Notes under the pieces: model-generated | The model's input: only the letters and a program-made list of their open reading frames with translations | What the model was told of the DNA's origin: nothing | The model's database searches: none | Shown: positions 1 through 12,900 of the stretch, piece by piece | How the letters are laid out: every line of letters starts with the position of its first letter | How positions within the stretch are numbered: position 1 is the first letter of the stretch | Translations under genes and position numbers: made by a program | Assembly: GCA_013399855.1 (NCBI GenBank) | Contig: VXAY01003150.1 | Coordinates: 1,509,821 to 1,573,820, forward strand | Reading direction: 5' to 3' | Origin: Oxyruncus cristatus | Taxonomy: Eukaryota; Chordata; Aves; Passeriformes; Cotingidae | Length of the DNA: 64,000 nucleotides

Positions 1-3000
1 TTATTAAAAGAAAAATTTAAAAAAAACACCTACAGAAAAAGATCTTCAGGTCATTCTTAGGACCATGGGTTGTTGTTGCTTGGGTACATGCAATGTGTTT
101 CGAGGCTTTCCTGTGCAGGTCTGAATTTCTCTGCAGGTATTCTAATTTTTTTTCATTATAAGAGGTCTATACATTTGTTTTAAAGTAATTTTCATCAAAC
201 AAAATTGATGAAAAAAAATGATGAAACTGCATTTTATCCTAAGGATCTGTAACCAAGTTTGATTTTCTTTGATCATTCAGATAAGTATTAATCATAACCA
301 GAAGTAGAACCAAACAAAGAAATAGATTGGTATCTTGCCACTCAGAGTTCTTGATCTGAAAACTAGCAGATTCAAACCTTGTGGTCAAGCCTTTGCCCGT
401 GGTTAGACTCATACTTCATCCATAGTTTCTGTATTTATGACAGAAGGGTAATAAGAACCTCTGCCTCTTGGTGCCTCTACAAAGCAACTATTTGAAATAG
501 TTACTCTCACACCACATATTTGGGAGGGGAGGGGGCAAAGAACAGAATCTCATCAATTAAGAATTTGACTTTCATTTTATTTTAAGAAGGTTTTGCTACT
601 GTTATACATATATATACCTTATATTTATGAATGTGTGTATATATATATATATATATAAAGTCATGTGTACTTTGACTCTTAATGTGCTTTTTATGTTATT
701 CTCATGCTCAAGTATTTGACCTGTTCATCTGTTTGCCAGGGGTGCCAATGACTGATTGTCACTCCCTTTAGGAACTTGAATGGAGCTCTTTGAATGTGTC
801 ATAAAGTTTTCAATAATTCAGAATCAGGAAAGTTACAAGGATATGGGAAATTAATCTTTGGAAACAAATTATCTGAACCAGGGAGAAGAACTGCTTTGGC
901 TCAGAACTAACTGGCCAGGTTGGGGTCTTGTGGTGTTCTCTGGTAATCCAGTCACACAATTTGACAGTCCTGTTTGTGATTTCATGATGTTTTTTTTTAA
1001 CTTCTATTACCATGCTTAAATGTGAGAGCTGGGTCTGGACCCCCACCTTTGAGGAGTATTGTCACCTGAGGCAAAAAAGCAAGGTCTCCCAGGGAATAGA
1101 CTCTGTAAAATGACACGTTTGGTGTGAATTATTTCTCTCTTTATCCAAGTAGCTGAGCTCCTCTTGCTTAGCTCCAGGTAATAATGCATGAAAACCTACA
1201 GATCACATGTCCAGGAGCACTGGGAACAGCACAAAGGTAGAGCACGGAAGAAGGTGACGTAAATTCCATGAGCTATATGGTCCTGTATAAAAATAGATAC
1301 TGATATGAGAATGTGTTTGCCGAGAAGATCATTATGTGGACATAATGGTGGAATAAAATTTTTCACTTAGCTTTAAAAATGAAAAAAATTACAATAATCC
1401 AGCCCCTTGTGTACCTTCATTTTTTGGGGGGTAATATTGACACTTTCTAAAGCAGCATTTAATTTGATTCAAAATCAAACCCACTTTTTGGAGACACCAG
1501 ACTGGGCTTACTCCATGTTTCTGTTGGTTTCATTACTGAGCCCAAGGAAGTTGTCCAGTATCAGCTGGAGTGTTGTATTACAGCTCTGCCTTATTGTCCA
1601 GGTTTTCCCTTTCTGGCTGTTCACAAAGGCTGTATTTGAAAGCTTGCTGGCAAATAATCACTTCTCTTTATATGAACTTTTTAATTTTTAGTTAGTGTTT
1701 AGAAACTTGTTACATATTCCAGGATTCCCTGGCAGCTATTATCAACCCTCCTTATTCTTTTTCCATCTTATAAATGTTCTATTTTGACACTCTTATTCAC
1801 ATAAATAATGGTCATATAGTTTTTTGAAGTGGGAGACCTAAATCCCAGTTAGAAATGTTTATAATGGTCAAGCAATAATAATTATAAAAACCCTTATATG
1901 TGATTCTCCTGGATCTGTAGTGCAGAAAAAAACTCAGGAGAATTTTTTTCTACTGGGTTTAATTATTTGCTTCATACACCATCAAGAATGAGGAAGATAT
2001 TCAATCTATCTTTTCTCATATTTTCACTAAAGATTTTGGTTCAAATGTGTTACATACAGATTTCAGGAGGGATCTTCTGGGGCTCAGCTGATTTAAATGT
2101 TTCAGTCACAGTAAATACTATATTACTCTTACTGGTAATGTAACTTCCAATTATTTTATAATAGTTAAAGAAATGTTTAATTATTTGAGAAATGTATCAT
2201 TCCTCAATTAGTCTCAAACATCCATCTGTGTGGAGCAGAGATTCCTGGCTTGTTTCCTGTCATTCTCTGAGCACTTGCTCTTGCAGATTCACCTCTTCTA
2301 AACCAGCATGTCACAAATGCTGGCTGTAGGTGGGAGTCCTGCCTCCCATGCCATCTGGGCTTTGCCACTCTCTTGGCAGGCACAGGAACACTGGTGTTCC
2401 CCAGCTCTGTTATCAGGGAGGGAGGTGAGACTCCAGCTCCAGCTCCCTCCCCTGCTCTGTGCCTGCTGAGCCCACACAGCTCAGCTCAGAGTGCTCGGGG
2501 ATGCTGTGTCTGGCACTCCCTCAGAGACACGTCCTCCTACCCTGCTGTGATAACCTGTGTCTGGGGCAACTGAAAGGAAGTTTTTAACCTACCTGGACCA
2601 CATTTGTTAGCAGGAACCTTTCCACTTACTGCCGAGGCAATTCTGCACTGTCAAGAAGTGCCAAGCCTGGATATCCACATCAAGAAGAGAGTTTTCTCTG
2701 AGAAGGCCAGGAAACCTCAATGGATATTTCATACACTCTGCGGTCAGCTTTGTGTTCTGGGTCACCTTGTGTTATCAAGGTGTTGCAAAGAGTTATTTCA
2801 TGTAACTTTCAAATCCAAGGATCCTATACCAAAATATAAATAAAATGGGCAGAAAGTGATGCTCTTTCTATGGGATTAGACTTTTTAAAGCAGTAGCAGC
2901 ATTGTCAGAAAAATAGGAATAAGCAAATTTAAGAGAGAAGACTTTTTTTAAGGTGGTTTAAGTTAGCATGCTGGGCCTAACTTGCTATTATCTCTGCTTC

Positions 3001-6000
3001 CAGTCTACTAATTTTTAAATTTAAAAAGGTAGTTAATGAGCATGCTGTATCTGACAAACTAGTAAAGTCCATGCTGTGTTATGAATAAATATTCAGATTG
3101 AGACAGGATGGCTTTCTGTAGCTGAAGAAGCAGGTAGACAACAAAATCCAACCACAGTGATGTGTATCACGCAGGGAATTAATTTCTTCTCAGGAAAGTT
3201 CCATGGAGGTATTTGGCATACCAGTGAAAAGCAGCACTAGGGACTTTATTTAACATCTGTACCTGAGATTAAATACTCTGCAAGAGTATTTGAGGACTGC
3301 CTTTCCCCATAGGACATTTTTGAAAGTGCTCAGTGGAATATACAACTCTTTTACCTTCAGGTGACAATTGCCTTTGATGCATTTCTGACAGACTCCTGCT
3401 ACTCTTTTGTTAACAACTGGTGGGGAGCCAGATAGGCACATTACAGCAGAAGGGTAGTGCTGACCTATTTGCTGGTGGTCCTGAAGCAAAAATCTGCTCT
3501 TTCAACGATCTGTGAACTGTGGTGGGTGAATTTCTTGTCAGATGGCTTTGAACAATTACCAAAATCATGCTAACTTCGACAGCAAAATTATAAAAGTCTC
3601 TGCAGCCTTTTTCTGACATGTGCATGTAAAGCCTCCCAGCAGTAAGGATGCAGTAATGCAGACTTGACAATCCATCTTCAGGAGAACTGTTCTCTTGAGA
3701 TTTAAACTGAAGGGGATGATTCCAGAGTGGCTGTATTTTAAATGGAACAATTCCAAATTATCTTCCAGCAGCTTTTTCAAGAGCGGTTTTGCAACAATCA
3801 GAATATTGTCTATTCACCTTTTCTCTCTGAGAGTGCCTTTGGTTTTGTTTCTAAGGTCATGTCTTTCAAAGATTTTCTGCTTTACTGTTAAACTCTCTGA
3901 CCCATTTCTTTCTGAAGGAACAAAAGATAAAATTCAAGGGTAGGCTGCAGAAGGGCTAAATTTCCAGAGAAAAAAAGAGTAATGATGAATTGTGTGCAAA
4001 ATGGCGCTGGTACTCCTGCACCCTTCCCTCAGCAAAAATGAGGAAACCTTTCCAGCCTGGAGGTATATGATATTTCATGTCAACAATAGAGGAAAATGGA
4101 TTGACACGATTAGCTACATTTTGTATCCAGCAAGAGTTTGCCAGGAAGATAAAGAATGTTATTGATGACCAATTAATCTTTTCTTTTTGAAAGCCTAGGA
4201 TGGGAAAATCTCCTTAGGGTTGATTTGCAGAAACACAGAGGCACTAAATCTTCTTTTGGATGCCAGTATTTAGATGTCACTGGCATTCACAAAAATCTTT
4301 ACTCAGCTCTTGACTGACCGTGGGAGCAGTTGTTTCTCAGCAGTGAAGTTTTTACTGGTGAAGCACCTATAAATTTTCCTCTGCTGTACATTTGTGTAAT
4401 TAGTTGATGACACTGTCATAGCCCGTACCTGAGATGTCACAGGATTCACCAGCAGCCTTGTATCCATAGCCAGGGGCTCTTCATAACAGTGGGGCACCAC
4501 CTCAGATACAGTAGTGCCTCTGGAAAACATGGAAACTGTCCTGCCTTTGGCTAATTTGAAGTGGGGATTTGAGTGTGGATCTTCCTCTACTGCTGACACT
4601 TTCTAATGTCTTGAACAGAGAATGTTCTGGAAATAATCCCAGGTCTCAGTCCTTCCCCTTCCCTTCTTCCAGTTTATTTATAAAATTAAATATTGCTTAG
4701 AGTGTGCTTCCAGCTGAAGTAATAATCAAACTGTAGAGTCACTCTCAATTCGCCATTGGCCCAAAACTTGCTTAGAAAGGGGAGAGAAAAGCTACAACTT
4801 TCCACAGTACAGACTGAGTCCTATCCACCAGTCACATCACTGCTTTTGACAAAGAAATTCAGGGAGAAAAATTATCATTTGGTGTCCACTCTCTATGGAG
4901 CAAACTTAGTTGGACCGGGATTTAAGGGTCTGTTTGGTTTTGTAAGAAGGGGACAGATTTCCCCCGAAAGAAAGGCTGAGTGAAAAGCAGAAACACAATG
5001 TAATTTAAAGTGGCCAAACACTGAAATTGTTTCCAAGTTACCAAACAAGCTCATTTTTAAGAACATTTTCCATAGTGTCTTAATATACTCTTAAAGTCTT
5101 ATGAAAATAATGTGTTAACTTTCTAAATAATATAAAAAACTGTATTATGTGGTGTAAAGCGTAATAAAACCGTGTGAATAATGTTCCAACTTTCACTTTT
5201 GAGAAAAATTCTGTATGTGGAAACATTTTGGTGAGTTCTGAAGACTGATATAAACAAGGTGTGTCTGTGGGCTATGACGGACCATAGTTCTGCTTCCAGC
5301 TGATGTCTGGAGTTCATAATCTGTTCAAGATAAAATTGAGACTAGGATACAAACCTCATGTCTTGAGCTATGATTCAAGGGTCCCAAGACTTGTCTCTGG
5401 TATGGTGCTGTCATTGAGAAAGCCATACATAGACTGTTATTTTTCTGGTGAGGATCCTCTGCCCTATAATGGAAGTAGATTTAGCTGTCATTTTCTTTTT
5501 ACATCATCTGGAAGTCAGATACTTGAACAGATGGTGGTTTGGTGGTTTTGGTCAGTGGTTCATTTGGCATAACAGAAAATACCCTTTTCAGCAGCTGCCT
5601 TCAGTACTGATTTGTTACCACTGTAAATTAATACATTTCTCATGGACAGTCTATACAGCACACAGACTCTTCCTCTTTGTGAAAAGTCACACTTGCATTA
5701 ACAGGTTGTGGTTATGGGTTGAGTTACAGGTACAGTGGAAATTGTAACTTCATTTTAGAAACTTTATTTATGTATTTCTGAACAAAAATTTTAGGAAAAA
5801 ATCATTTTCATAAATAGAAAAAGATGGCAAAATGCACAGAAGGATTTGTATGCAGGGCTTACATAATTCAACTGTAGGTCCTTGCCATCAATCCAAATAC
5901 TTGTAGAGGCTTCTCCAAGAGTGTTTTTATGTTCTGGGAGTGATTTTGAAACAGTTTGATTTAGTCATTGCTTTTAATGGCAATCCTTCCAGAAAGAAAG

Positions 6001-8564
6001 AACTGTGCAGAAGTTGCAGTACTGCAAAGGAGAAGGTAAGAATCTGAAGGTTAATGCTGTTGGTGAAATATTATGCTTTAGTACTCCCTGATGCAAACTC
6101 AAGCAAAAGATCAAGCTTTACTTATCTCCCACTAGTATTTCATGGTTTATTGTGGAAAAAAAATGTATTTCCTTTGTGAGAAGTACAGATGGCAGTGTTG
6201 AATAAATTACTGGAGCTTTATCTTCACAGAAGAAGTGAAAATTTAGCTTGCTTGAGGGTAATCTAAAGCTTAGTGACTGTCTCTTTCATTATTCTACCAG
6301 GTCAGTGACCACCTCATTGTATTATCTTAAATAATTAAGAGGGTAAAGCTTCTGCTAATACTGGAAAACAGCAAAGATTTTTTTTTACCCGTATAAATTG
6401 AGCATGAATGAAGTGCTTGCCAGGCAGTTGATCAAAGGGCTGCATTTTGAATCTAGCTTTTTAGTTGATCTAAAATGGTGCAGTTCTGTTGAATGCACTG
6501 GAATTTTGCAGATTACATCATCTGTGAATTCATATTATGATTTTTTTCCCCTAGAATGAAAATCTCTTCTAAGCTGAATTATTTCATAATTAGATATTAC
6601 TGGAGTTTAAAACCATTAAAGGCACTTGCCAGCTTCCCAGAGAGTTACAGGCTGACACTGCAGCCCTGATGCTGTGAGCATGACCAGTGCTGTTGGCTCT
6701 TTGGGGTTTTGTGGATCTTCTCTCTGCGTTGGAGAGAAACAATCCATCCACGTGATGGCCACAGCTCCAGTTTCAGTGGCCACCAAGTTAAAACCCTGCA
6801 AAGTTACAGCAAGATCCCACTGAAGGCTCAGCTCCAGAGTCGAGAGCTGCAGAGGACTCAAGTGATGTTTTTGAGCTGTGACTGGGGGCTCCTGGTTTCT
6901 CCTGGATCTGTGCATTGTAGCTGATGCCTGTCACGTTAAAGAAGCCTCCACTGAAGTCTGTGCCAGAGTAAAGATATACATGAAGTGCTTTATTTCGTGT
7001 GGTTTCTCTGGCGTCTGGCTCAGAATATTTTTAAGTCTTCTTATCTTATGGTTGAGTTTTCAGGGAAACTGGCCAATGAATTTATAAACTCCAGGCTGGC
7101 AATTCTTTGTGCATGCAGTAGGAAAGACCCATTTTCCAAAGAGGGAAACCCAATGGGTGTGAGTGAAGAGGAGTGCTCAGAGTGTGAGAGGGGTCAGAGC
7201 TGTACCAGCTCTGGTGCAACTGGGTGCCTTCTGCTTTGGGGTGAGAGGCAGAGGGACAAGGAGTCCAGAGGAGAGACAACCTTCAATACAAACTTCTGCA
7301 CAGAACCTTCAGGTGGCTGAGGGTTACCATCTCTACATTTTCTGCTTTGTAGCACCATTCTGTGGAATTTCCTCCTCGTGTATTTTGCCTCTCTCCATGT
7401 CACATAAACAGAGATGCGTAGGCAAGAGGCCTTGTAAACTAGTAATACATACGTATTACCACCACCTCCCTTATTTCTGTGAACTTTGTTCAGTATGACT
7501 GAGACATTTAATTTCTGCAGCTCCAAATACTCTCCTTTCTTCAGGCATTTCTCTCACAAATAAACAAAATAATATATTTTTCTCTAGTTTTGCTTTCAAA
7601 GTTGACCAAAACTGCTGAGGCATTGCCAAAATTTTAATTTTGAAATGGGGCCAGAATTTATTCGACAAGATATTGCAAGAAAGCACTGGTTTAATTTTAA
7701 CATGAACAACAACATTTGCATGCATGTGAAATGTGTCTAGTCATTCAAACAAAGAAAAAATGTATGAGTTAGAGGAAAACAGATGCGTATTTCAGAAATG
7801 TCAAATCTTGAACTGCTGTGGATCAAGGCTTTTGCCCTGTGAAATCCACAGTCAGATTAGAAGTATGTTAATGCTGGCAGAAAAGTAATACTATCACTTC
7901 TGTTCTTCATTTCATTTATCTCCTCCCACTTCTCATCCTACTCTTATTTGAAGTGTCTGGGGAATTGTGCTAGAGTGTCTCAGTCACAGATGATGTCAAG
8001 GAAAAGCACATAATCCCATTTCTTTGTCAGGATGTATTGAGTTCAGTGTACTTGCTGCACTTCCAAGGAAAAGAGCAGGAAAATAAGCAAAGGCAGTAAA
8101 GTTATGAAAAGTGTTTGGCATTTATTTCTGCTGTTTTATGAAATGTGAGCAGACAGGACAAAGAAAGGGTGAATATTTTCTGTTTACATGACGCCCTGCT
8201 GGTAAGACATAAACCTTTAGATTACTTAACTGTGTCCTGTGGAGTACCTGATGGCTGGGGAGACATGTACAGCACATCAAACTGCTGTGATTTTTGCATG
8301 TAGTATTTTCCTAGGCAAAGTTCTTCTCTTTCTTTATAATTGCATTTGTTGGATAACAGTCCTGCGTGGGCTGGCTCACCTGCAAACACAATCACTTATA
8401 TAAAAAGTAAAGGGCTTTATTCATATCTACATCAAAGCTTCCTTAGTCTTCTCTGACGTTTTAAAGTTGCAATAAATATTCTTCAAGTCTCTCTACACTG
8501 GCAGAGTGGGGTAAAAAGACTCTGGCTGATGGTGTCTGCTCAGATTCTCACACCTGAGGAGAAG
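1..8564. other. Unique AT-rich non-coding DNA, no gene seen
   Basis: I see no coding exon, RNA gene or recognisable transposon here. Open frames are all near or below 110 codons, overlap one another on both strands and show no domain or family signature I recognise. The DNA is AT-rich, with a TG/TA microsatellite at 633-657 and a patch of visibly higher GC at about 2240-2575. Very old, diverged repeats could be present without my recognising them. Confidence 0.7.
633..657. repeat. (TG)n/(TA)n microsatellite
   Basis: Three TG units run straight into about nine TA units. A looser TA-rich stretch lies just upstream at about 604-616. It is a simple sequence repeat and probably length-polymorphic. 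Confidence 0.9.
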
Positions 8565-8664
8565 TCATAGAATGGTAGAATGACCTGGGTTTAAGGGACC
8601 TTAAAGACCATCTCGTTCCAAGCCCCTGCCATGGGCAGGGACACCTTGCACTAGACCAGGTTGC

Positions 8665-9031
8665 TCAGACCCTCATCCAACCTGGCCTTGAACACTTCCA
8701 GGGATGGAGCAGACACAGCTTCTCTGGGCAACCTAGAAGTGCCAGGCAACCTAGTGAGTGCCAGTGCCTCACTACCCGCACAGTAAAAAAATTTCTTTTT
8801 AATATGTAATCTAAACCTGCTTTCAGATTGAAGCCATTCCCGCTTGTCCTGTCACTACCTGCTCTTTTAAATAGCCTTTCTCCATCTTTCTTGTAGGTTC
8901 CCTTCAGGTACTGGAAGGCTGCAATTAGTTCAACGCAAAGCCTTCTCTTTTCCAGGCTGAACAATCCCAGTTCTCTTAGCCCTTCCTTGTGGCAGAAGTG
9001 CTTCATCCCTCTAATCATCTTGGTGGCCCTC
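8665..9031 (-). pseudogene. Broken CR1 ORF2 C-terminus
   Basis: The minus-strand frame stays open for about 122 codons and carries the CR1 ORF2 C-terminal block: the motif [14 protein letters not shown] near residues 20-33, then a FQYLKG-type block, a DR-x-x-GNGF block and FFTVRVVRHW. This tail lies downstream of the reverse transcriptase domain. No RT or endonuclease motifs remain. After the RVVRHW block the reading frame is lost, at the 18-19 bp tandem duplication (8727-8763), so the last residues no longer follow the family pattern. The ATG at the left of this frame lies inside the truncated element and is not a real start. It is a dead fragment with no expected protein. Confidence 0.85.
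8727..8763. repeat. 18/19-bp tandem duplication inside the CR1 copy
   Basis: Two adjacent units, 8727-8744 and 8745-8763, both begin ggcaacctag and end agtgcca, differing by a small indel. From memory of the family, CR1 has one shorter version of this segment. The duplication is therefore specific to this copy and breaks the ORF2 frame. Confidence 0.75.
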
Positions 9032-9789
9032 AAGTCACATTATGCAGAGCAAGAAAATAAAATCTAATAAGGACTGTATTTTGTTTGTCTATATGCTGAT
9101 GATTTTTACATTCATTTTTGCCTCTAAATGCCAGCTTTTTCTCTAAACTCCCTAGAAGGTAAATTTTTGGTGACTTTTTTTTTTTTTCCTAAGTCACTGT
9201 AACAGTAAGAAATCTGTGGAGTAGCTTGTGACAAATCAGTGAGTTCAGAGGCTCTGTCTAAGCGGCAGTTTGGCTGAAGGGAAGGTGCACATGAGAAGTT
9301 GATCAACAGGCAGATGAAGCTGGAAGCTATTCCCTTAAAAGCATGCTGGGAATGATTCACATGTTCAAGGAGGTGCTCTGGGAACTGTGAGGCTGTACTG
9401 CTCCATTTATCCTTGGAAATTAAGATGGAGAAGAAGACGCCGTGAGCAGCTCAATATGATTATCATTTGTGATGTGCTGTAGGACTTAAAATTGCTTGTG
9501 GCTGTGGCCTTAACTGCTAATGAGTAAATGCTTCCCTTGGATACACCTGTGCTGCTCCACTGACTCCATGGAGCTGTTATGGCAAACTGGGTATGAAACT
9601 GCAATAAAGCACTTAAAATTCACTGCTGTAACTCAAATGCTGATCACAGCAATAAATGTTTTTGGAGAAAAAAATGTAAGAAACAGACACCTCTGGGTTT
9701 TTTTTGTTGTTTGTTTGTTTGTTTTTTTATTATTATATTCGCTGATTTACAGTTTACTTCTCTTTCTCCTGTAAATAAACTGTAAAATG
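9032..9789. other. Non-coding spacer between CR1 and SINE, with a TTTG tract
   Basis: There is no gene here. It holds a T run near 9177-9187 and a T/G low-complexity tract at about 9699-9741 made of TTTG units followed by TTA units. The rest is unique AT-rich sequence. Confidence 0.7.
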
Positions 9790-9949
9790 ATCACAGAATA
9801 TCACAGAATATTCTGAGCTGGAAGGGAACCACAAGGATCAACAAGGACCACAAGTCCAACTCTTATGTGAACAGCCCACAGAGGGATCAAACCCACAACC
9901 TTTGTGCTATTAGCACCACGCTCTAACCAGCTGAGCTAATCTCAGGCCT
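9790..9949 (-). mobile_element. tRNA-Ile-derived SINE with CR1-like tail (TguSINE1-like)
   Basis: Read on the minus strand, the element starts with a tRNA-like head. It has tagctcagctgg (A box), then an anticodon-loop region resembling tRNA-Ile with AAT at the anticodon place, then ggtttgatcc (B box). The body that follows ends in a CR1-type 3' tail with two copies of a tcacagaata-like unit at the plus-strand left edge (9791-9810). A tRNA-Ile head joined to a CR1 tail is the known structure of TguSINE1, a passerine SINE mobilised in trans by CR1. The anticodon stem has mismatches and the element lacks a tRNA 3' half that could fold normally, so this is not a functional tRNA. The exact 5' edge (about 9945-9950) is uncertain and I see no clear target-site duplication. 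Confidence 0.88.
9884..9938 (-). promoter_or_regulatory. Internal RNA polymerase III promoter of the SINE (A and B boxes)
   Basis: The A box lies at 9927-9938 (minus strand tagctcagctgg) and fits the tRNA A-box pattern. The B box lies at 9884-9893 (minus strand ggtttgatcc) and differs from GGTTCRANNCC by one C-to-T change. The spacing is tRNA-like. It was inherited from the tRNA-Ile ancestor. Whether this copy is still transcribed cannot be judged from sequence. Confidence 0.75.
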
Positions 9950-12900
9950 AACACAGGCTGGATCTTAAAAAAATAATTTGTGAACTAAACTTAATGAGTT
10001 TTGTTCCTTTCTCAAAAGATTCAAAGGAGGAGGTGCAAGTCCTGCTCTGCAATATGCACACATTTGTGTACACACAGGAATTCTGTTCTCTGGCCCACAC
10101 TGATATAATGCTTTGGCTCAGAAGCTGACAGTATGGGATTTGGAATATTTGAAGCCGAGGTTGGGACAGTTTCTTCCATTAATGTGGCTTCATGAGTTAC
10201 AGTTGTACAATGTCCTGTTTAATTTTCATTTCTTTCAAGAAGTCCTTGTTAAAATTCTTGCCGTCTCTGACAAGAGGAAAGAAGCCCTCTAGTGAATGGC
10301 AACTTTAAATAAAACAGTTCTGCTTACATCACTTAATAGCAACGTTGTCTGACACCCAGCAGTTTTTCCATCTTCCATATATCCTCTGTGTATTTTGTTC
10401 AGCTTAAGAGTCAGTCTCCTTACCTGAGGTCAGAGACATTTGCAAACCTTCTGCCTGAAACTGAATTCTCTAAGAATAAGCATTGCACTTATCTATGTGA
10501 TTGATGTGCTATCAGTTCTTTCAGAGGAATAATGAATAGTCACTGGGACTGCTAAATTAAGGCAGACAGGTAAGAAGAGTTTTAAGTGTGGTGTCATTAA
10601 ACCACAGTTTTAATTGTGGTGTCATAAGAATTTGCAGCATTCCCTACATACAATGGTTATTACACACATGTGGGGATGGGACACCTTGAGATTCAGGTAA
10701 TATTCCACATAGATTACACAGCTGAGTTTACCCCAGTTTAGAAACAGCTGAAGCTGTTTGATGTCCACTCCTTGGTCTCTGCAGCAAGAATAAGAAGGTT
10801 TCCAATGCCAAATATCCAAAAATCTTGATCATTAGTCATAACTGGTGTGGTAGCAATAACATTGCTGTAACAAGTTAATAAGAAGGTGGTAATGAAACTA
10901 TCATATTTAATTAGATATGAATTAGTATGGCAGATGAAAAGCTATTCCTGGCCCTGGAAGCAGCCATTCCAGAGCTTGACTGAAGCACAGCAGTACACAG
11001 GAACTGCTGTTGTTCTTTGCTGCTCTGCTGATAAAAGAGGAACTTGGATTCCAACACCTCCAGTCTGGCACTTTTCACAAGAATGAACAAAACCAATTTA
11101 GCCCAAAGGATGTGGCATATTGAAGGAGTTGGGTGAATAACTCATTTGTGCAGTTGGCGTTGTGGTTGGTACGAGAGTTACGTGGCGAGCCAACGCACTG
11201 TGAACCTCTCCTGAGTTACTGCCAAGTCCATTTAATCTGCTATAGCTCCTTATCAGACAGTTCCCCACGGAATCAAGTATATTTTCTGTTAAATCTTAGC
11301 TTTAAAATAATGCATCAAAGTTGATTAAATATGTCCTGATTAGAGGAAATGGTTTGAGGGACAGTGCAATTTTTTTAATAGAAGTGTTATTTATAAAGTA
11401 AAACACTCCTGTTTGTGACACCCTGGCTGTTTCCATCAGGAACAGATGCCAAGGGGACTCTTTTTCCCCAGGGAGCACAAAGCTCAGCTGCCTGAGGTTA
11501 TGGAATCTCATCTACCCAAGGCATTGAAACCACATTGACATTTTCTGTGCTACTCTTGATGCTGCACAAGCTGAACCCATTTCTGAGAAGAAGCATGTGG
11601 AAGGAAACAGGAGTTATTGTGGAACTACATCGCTCAAACTTGTGTGATAAAGAAGCAATGCTGTATTTCCTGACCTTAGGAGCTTCCCTATGTTTGCAGC
11701 TCTAGCCCAAACAACTTAGCACAGGAAAGTTTTAAACAGGTGTCTCTGTGACAGGTTAATTGTTGCAAGAAAAATGCCTGGAGGTTTACTTCAATAGGAA
11801 GACCTGCAGAGGAAGGAGTAAGAATGCTGGTTTACTGTTGATCATGAAATGAGTTCATCAAAGAGGATTTACAAGATTGATGTTGCCTTGAAAATGCTCT
11901 GATGTTTTCTTTACGAAGTTCTTGTTGGGTAGAACTTTATTACTTCTGAATTGAATTTCATTTTATAGCTAGAACATCTCGAATGCATGTTAATTGGGCC
12001 ATATCAAATGAGCCGTGGATTTCTGTAAATGTGTTAAAATAAAAATATATTCAAGAAAGGAAATGGTGTACGTCCCTCTGCCTCTGTCATGATGTCTACA
12101 ATTCCCTAATATTTTATCACTGCTTCAGCACAATTTTCCAAAATTACTACAGATAACACCAGTCATAAAAGGCAGCTTTTTTTCAGGACCTTTTTCCAAG
12201 TATGGGGTGTGGTAGTTTTAGCATGGGAAAGAGAACTAAGAACCGTTACCATCACTTATACAGTTTTCTGATTAAATATTAAGATCATCTGAAGATTAGT
12301 GCCTCGTTTGATTTGATTGCTTCTGGTATTTGGACTAAAACATAAAATTGATCTCACCTGGAATCCACAGCTGATATGCAGTTGAAATTAGCACCAGCTC
12401 ACAAAAGAGACAGGAACAGATGAGCTTCTTACAAAGAGGGATTGTGAAGGAGAACTGCTAGGACCTAAAACCAGCAGAAGTTTCCCTGTGTGCCCTGTCA
12501 TCTTACTGAAGTGAAATTTTTCATTTCCCTTCTTAGGATGTTTGCTGTAACTGGAACAAGGGGAAAAGCATGATCAGCTTCTACCTGGTGGCTCAAGGAA
12601 ATTTAAGGCAAGGATGGAACAACTGGTGGAATCAAGAATCTGGTCAGGGATAATTTTATGATGTTTTTAAACTTCTATCTTTCTGTTTGCTGGTAGTCCC
12701 CAAGGGTGTATCTACACACAACAAAAATCTACCTGAGCTCTCTTTAAACAAGGTGATTTCAGGAAAGAGAATAGTATAACTTTTATATTGTGTCATTATA
12801 TGACTTTTATAATGGATTGTGAACTGTAAGCAATTTCAAAGAGGTTGTTGGTGGAAAAGTCACGGTATTGTATAGTTCTTTTATAGAAGTATTAACATAC

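Larger units (their letters stand above)
8565..9031 (-). mobile_element. CR1 LINE fragment, 5'-truncated (3' end of ORF2 plus 3' UTR)
   Basis: CR1 is the dominant non-LTR retrotransposon of birds. The reverse complement reads as its ORF2 C-terminal coding region, then the short 3' UTR, and ends in the CR1 terminal motif (tcatagaatggtagaatg on the plus strand, at the left edge). Only about 467 bp remain, which fits the usual heavy 5' truncation of CR1. The six bases aagtca occur at 8562-8567 and again at 9032-9037, so a short target-site duplication is possible but weak. The copy has many substitutions and an internal tandem duplication, so it is old and inactive. Subfamily assignment needs a repeat library. 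Confidence 0.93.

Noticed and set aside
9877..9945. Possible functional tRNA-Ile gene
   Set aside because: The anticodon stem is mismatched, the acceptor ends do not pair, and the sequence continues into a CR1-like tail, so it is a SINE head.
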